Source of the DNA: Symsagittifera roscoffensis
Lineage: Eukaryota; Xenacoelomorpha; Acoela; Convolutidae
DNA: 64,000 nucleotides
Direction: 5' to 3'
Assembly: GCF_963678635.1 (NCBI RefSeq)
Contig: NC_087062.1
Coordinates: 1,736,001 to 1,800,000 of the forward strand
Shown: positions 62,001 to 64,000 of the stretch, one piece after another
How the letters are laid out: the number at the start of each line of letters is the position of its first letter
Numbering within the stretch: position 1 is the first letter of the stretch
Made by a program: the position numbers and the translations under genes
The notes under the pieces: generated by a model
Seen by the model: the letters and a program-made list of their open reading frames with translations, nothing else
What the model was told of the DNA's origin: nothing
The model's database searches: none

Positions 62001-64000
62001 CAAGCGACAATTCGTAACAAGACTGCTCGTATCAGGGCGAAGCCCTGAATGTAACAAGCGACAATTCGTAACAAGACTGCTCGTATCAGGGCGAAACCCT
62101 GAATGTAACAAGCGACAATTCGTAACAAGACTGCTCGGGTCAGGGCGAAGCCCTGAATGTAACAAGCGATAATTCGTAACGGGACTGCGCGTATCAGGGC
62201 GAAGCCCTGAATGTAACAAGCGACAATTCGTAACAAGACAGCTCGTATCAGGGCGAAGCCCTGAAAGTAACAAGCGACAATTTGTAACAAGACTGCTCGT
62301 GTCAGGGCGAAGCCCTGAATGCAACAAGCGACAATTTGTAACAAGACTGCTCGTATCAGGGCGAAGCCCTGAATGTAACAAGCGACAATTTGTAACAAGA
62401 CTGCTCGTGTCAGGGCGAAGCCCTGAAAGTAACAAGCGACAATTTGTAACAAGACTGCTCGTGTCAGGGCGAAGCCCTGAATGTAACTAGCGACAATTTG
62501 TAACAAGACTGCTCGTGTCAGGGCGAAGCCCTGAATGTAACAAGCGACAATTTGTAACAAGACTGCTCGTATCAGGGCGAAGCCCTGAATGTAACAAGCG
62601 ACAATTCGTAACAAGACTGCTCGTATCAGGGCGAAGCCCTGAAAGTAACAAGCGACAATTCGTAACAAGACTGCTCGTATCAGGGCGAAGCCCTGAATGT
62701 AACAGCGACATTTCGTAACAAGACTGCTCGTATCAGGGCGAAGCCCTCAAAGTAACAGGCGACAATTCGTAACAAGACTGCTCGTATCAGGGCAAAGCCC
62801 TGAATGTAACAAGCGACAATTCGTAACAAGACTGCTCGTGTCAGGGCAAAGCCGTGAATGTAACAAGCGACAATTCGTAACAAGAATGCTCGTGTCAGCG
62901 CGAAGCCCTGAATGTAACAAGCGACAATTTGTAACAAGACTGCTCGTATCAAGGCGAAGCCATGAATATAACAAGCGAAAATTCGTAACAAGACTGCTCG
63001 TGTTAGGGCGAAGCCCTGAGTGTAACAAGCGACAATTCGTAACAAGACTGCTTTTGTCAGCGCGAAGCCCTGAATGTAACAAGCGACAATTCGTAACAAG
63101 ACTGCTCGTATCAGGGCGAAGCCCTGAATGTAACAGGCGACAATTCGTAACAAGACTGCTCGTATCAGGGCGAAGCCCTGAATGTAACAAGCGACAATTC
63201 GTAACAAGACTGCTCGTGTCAGGGCGAAGCCCTGAATGTAACAAGCGACAATTCGTAACAAGACTGCTCGTGTCAGCGCGAAGCCCTGAATGTAACAAGC
63301 GACAATTCGTAACAAGACTGCTCGTGTCAGGGCGAAGCCCTGAATGTAACACGCGACAATTCGTAACAAGACTGCTCGTGTCAGGGCGAAGCCCTGAATG
63401 TAACAAGCGACAATTCGTAACAAGACTGCTCGTATCAGGGCTAAGCCCTGAATGTAACAAGCGAAAATTCGTAACAAGACTGTCGTATCAGGGCGAAGCC
63501 CTGAATGTAACAAATGACAATTCGTAAGAAGACTGCTCGTATCAGGGCGAAGCCCTGAATGTAACAAGCGACAATTCGTAACAAGACTGCTCGTGTCAGG
63601 GCGAAGCCCTGAATGTAACAAGGGACAATTCGTAACAAGACTGCTCGTGTCAGCGCGACGCCCTGAATGTAACAAGCGACAATTTGTAACAAGACTGCTC
63701 GTATCAAGGCGAAGCCATGAATGTAACAAGCGACAATTCGTAACAAGACTGCTCGTGTTAGGATGAAGCCCTGAGTGTAACAAGCGACAATTTGTAACAA
63801 GACTGCTCGTATCAAGGCGAAGCCATGAATGTAACAAGCGAAAATTCGTAACAAGACTGCTAGTATCAGGGCGAAGCCCTCAAAGTAACAGGCGACAATT
63901 CGTAACAAGACTGCTCGTATCAGGGCGAAGCCCTGAATGTAACAAGCGACAATTCGTAACAAGACTGCTCGTGTCAGGGCAAAGCCGTGAATGTAACAAG
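56100..64000 (+). repeat. 54-bp satellite array, about 146 copies, continuing past the window
   Basis: The unit, starting AACAAGCGACAATTCGTAAC, is 54 bp. Within it GTAACAAG occurs twice, and TCAGGGC-GAA-GCCCTGA forms a 7-bp stem with a 3-nt loop. Most units are nearly identical; common variants are GTATC/GTGTC, TTCG/TTTG, GAATGT/GAAAGT, CAGCGCG and TCAAGGCGAAGCCATGA. Variant order repeats at larger scale (for example blocks beginning 57137 and 57947, 15 units apart). A few 1-2 bp indels occur (near 60814, 62704 and 63482). Stop-free frames of up to 968 codons on both strands follow from the unit being a multiple of three and are not genes. Confidence 0.97.

Noticed and set aside
56057..63962. 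Long ORFs of 229-968 codons in several frames on both strands
   Set aside because: They are translations of a 54-bp tandem repeat whose length is a multiple of three; overlapping frames on opposite strands are all open, there are no domains, and small indels merely move the frame.
56100..64000. CRISPR array
   Set aside because: There are no unique spacers; units are head to tail and the context is a eukaryotic genome.

Overview
This looks like an AT-rich nuclear genomic contig from an invertebrate animal. The evidence is GT-AG introns, a secreted matrix metalloproteinase with a hemopexin domain, a lipocalin, a tRNA-derived SINE, animal-type DNA transposons and retrotransposons, and a short internal TTAGGG-type telomeric tract. 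I cannot name the species. The many short open frames outside the genes below look like noise.

Layout. 1-3.7 kb: nothing supportable. 3.7-6.7 kb: decayed minus-strand non-LTR retrotransposon (ORF1, endonuclease, reverse transcriptase remnants). 9.34-17.18 kb: plus-strand 8-exon MMP gene (about 550 aa) whose splice phases all join. 17.57-21.78 kb: convergent minus-strand gene of at least six exons encoding a P-loop GTPase-like domain followed by a second, degenerate GTPase-like domain; its first exon is not found. 21.8-27.4 kb: repeat-rich (hAT-type MITEs, a Merlin-type transposase remnant, other dispersed repeats, a telomeric tract). 27.39-47.71 kb: a two-exon minus-strand lipocalin gene whose intron holds a very large LTR retroelement.

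The retroelement (28186-46908, 18.7 kb, minus strand) is the main discovery. It has 410-bp TG...CA LTRs differing at only two bases and a 4-bp target duplication (GTTC). In element order it carries a basic 155-aa ORF, a fused 2740-aa Gag-Pol of Ty3/gypsy type (zinc knuckle, protease, RT with YLDD, RNase H, DD35E integrase, GPY/F), two tiny membrane-protein ORFs, a 378-codon frame with no ATG, a class-III-like envelope glycoprotein interrupted by one in-frame TGA, and an unrecognised 559-aa ORF. Several junctions are stop/start overlaps. The 3' non-coding region holds a compact twin-hairpin structure reminiscent of a retroviral RNA-export element.

47.7-53.8 kb: mostly unexplained sequence with a foldback element, a small AT-rich minisatellite and two weak candidate exons. 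53.83-55.88 kb: a plus-strand gene (at least three phase-compatible exons) for a type II membrane protein of unknown function. From 56.1 kb to the window end: about 146 copies of a 54-bp satellite, each containing a GC-rich hairpin with a GCGAAGC core, with traces of a 15-unit (810 bp) higher-order repeat. The satellite starts beside a truncated hAT MITE. The long ORFs across it arise because 54 is a multiple of three and are not genes.
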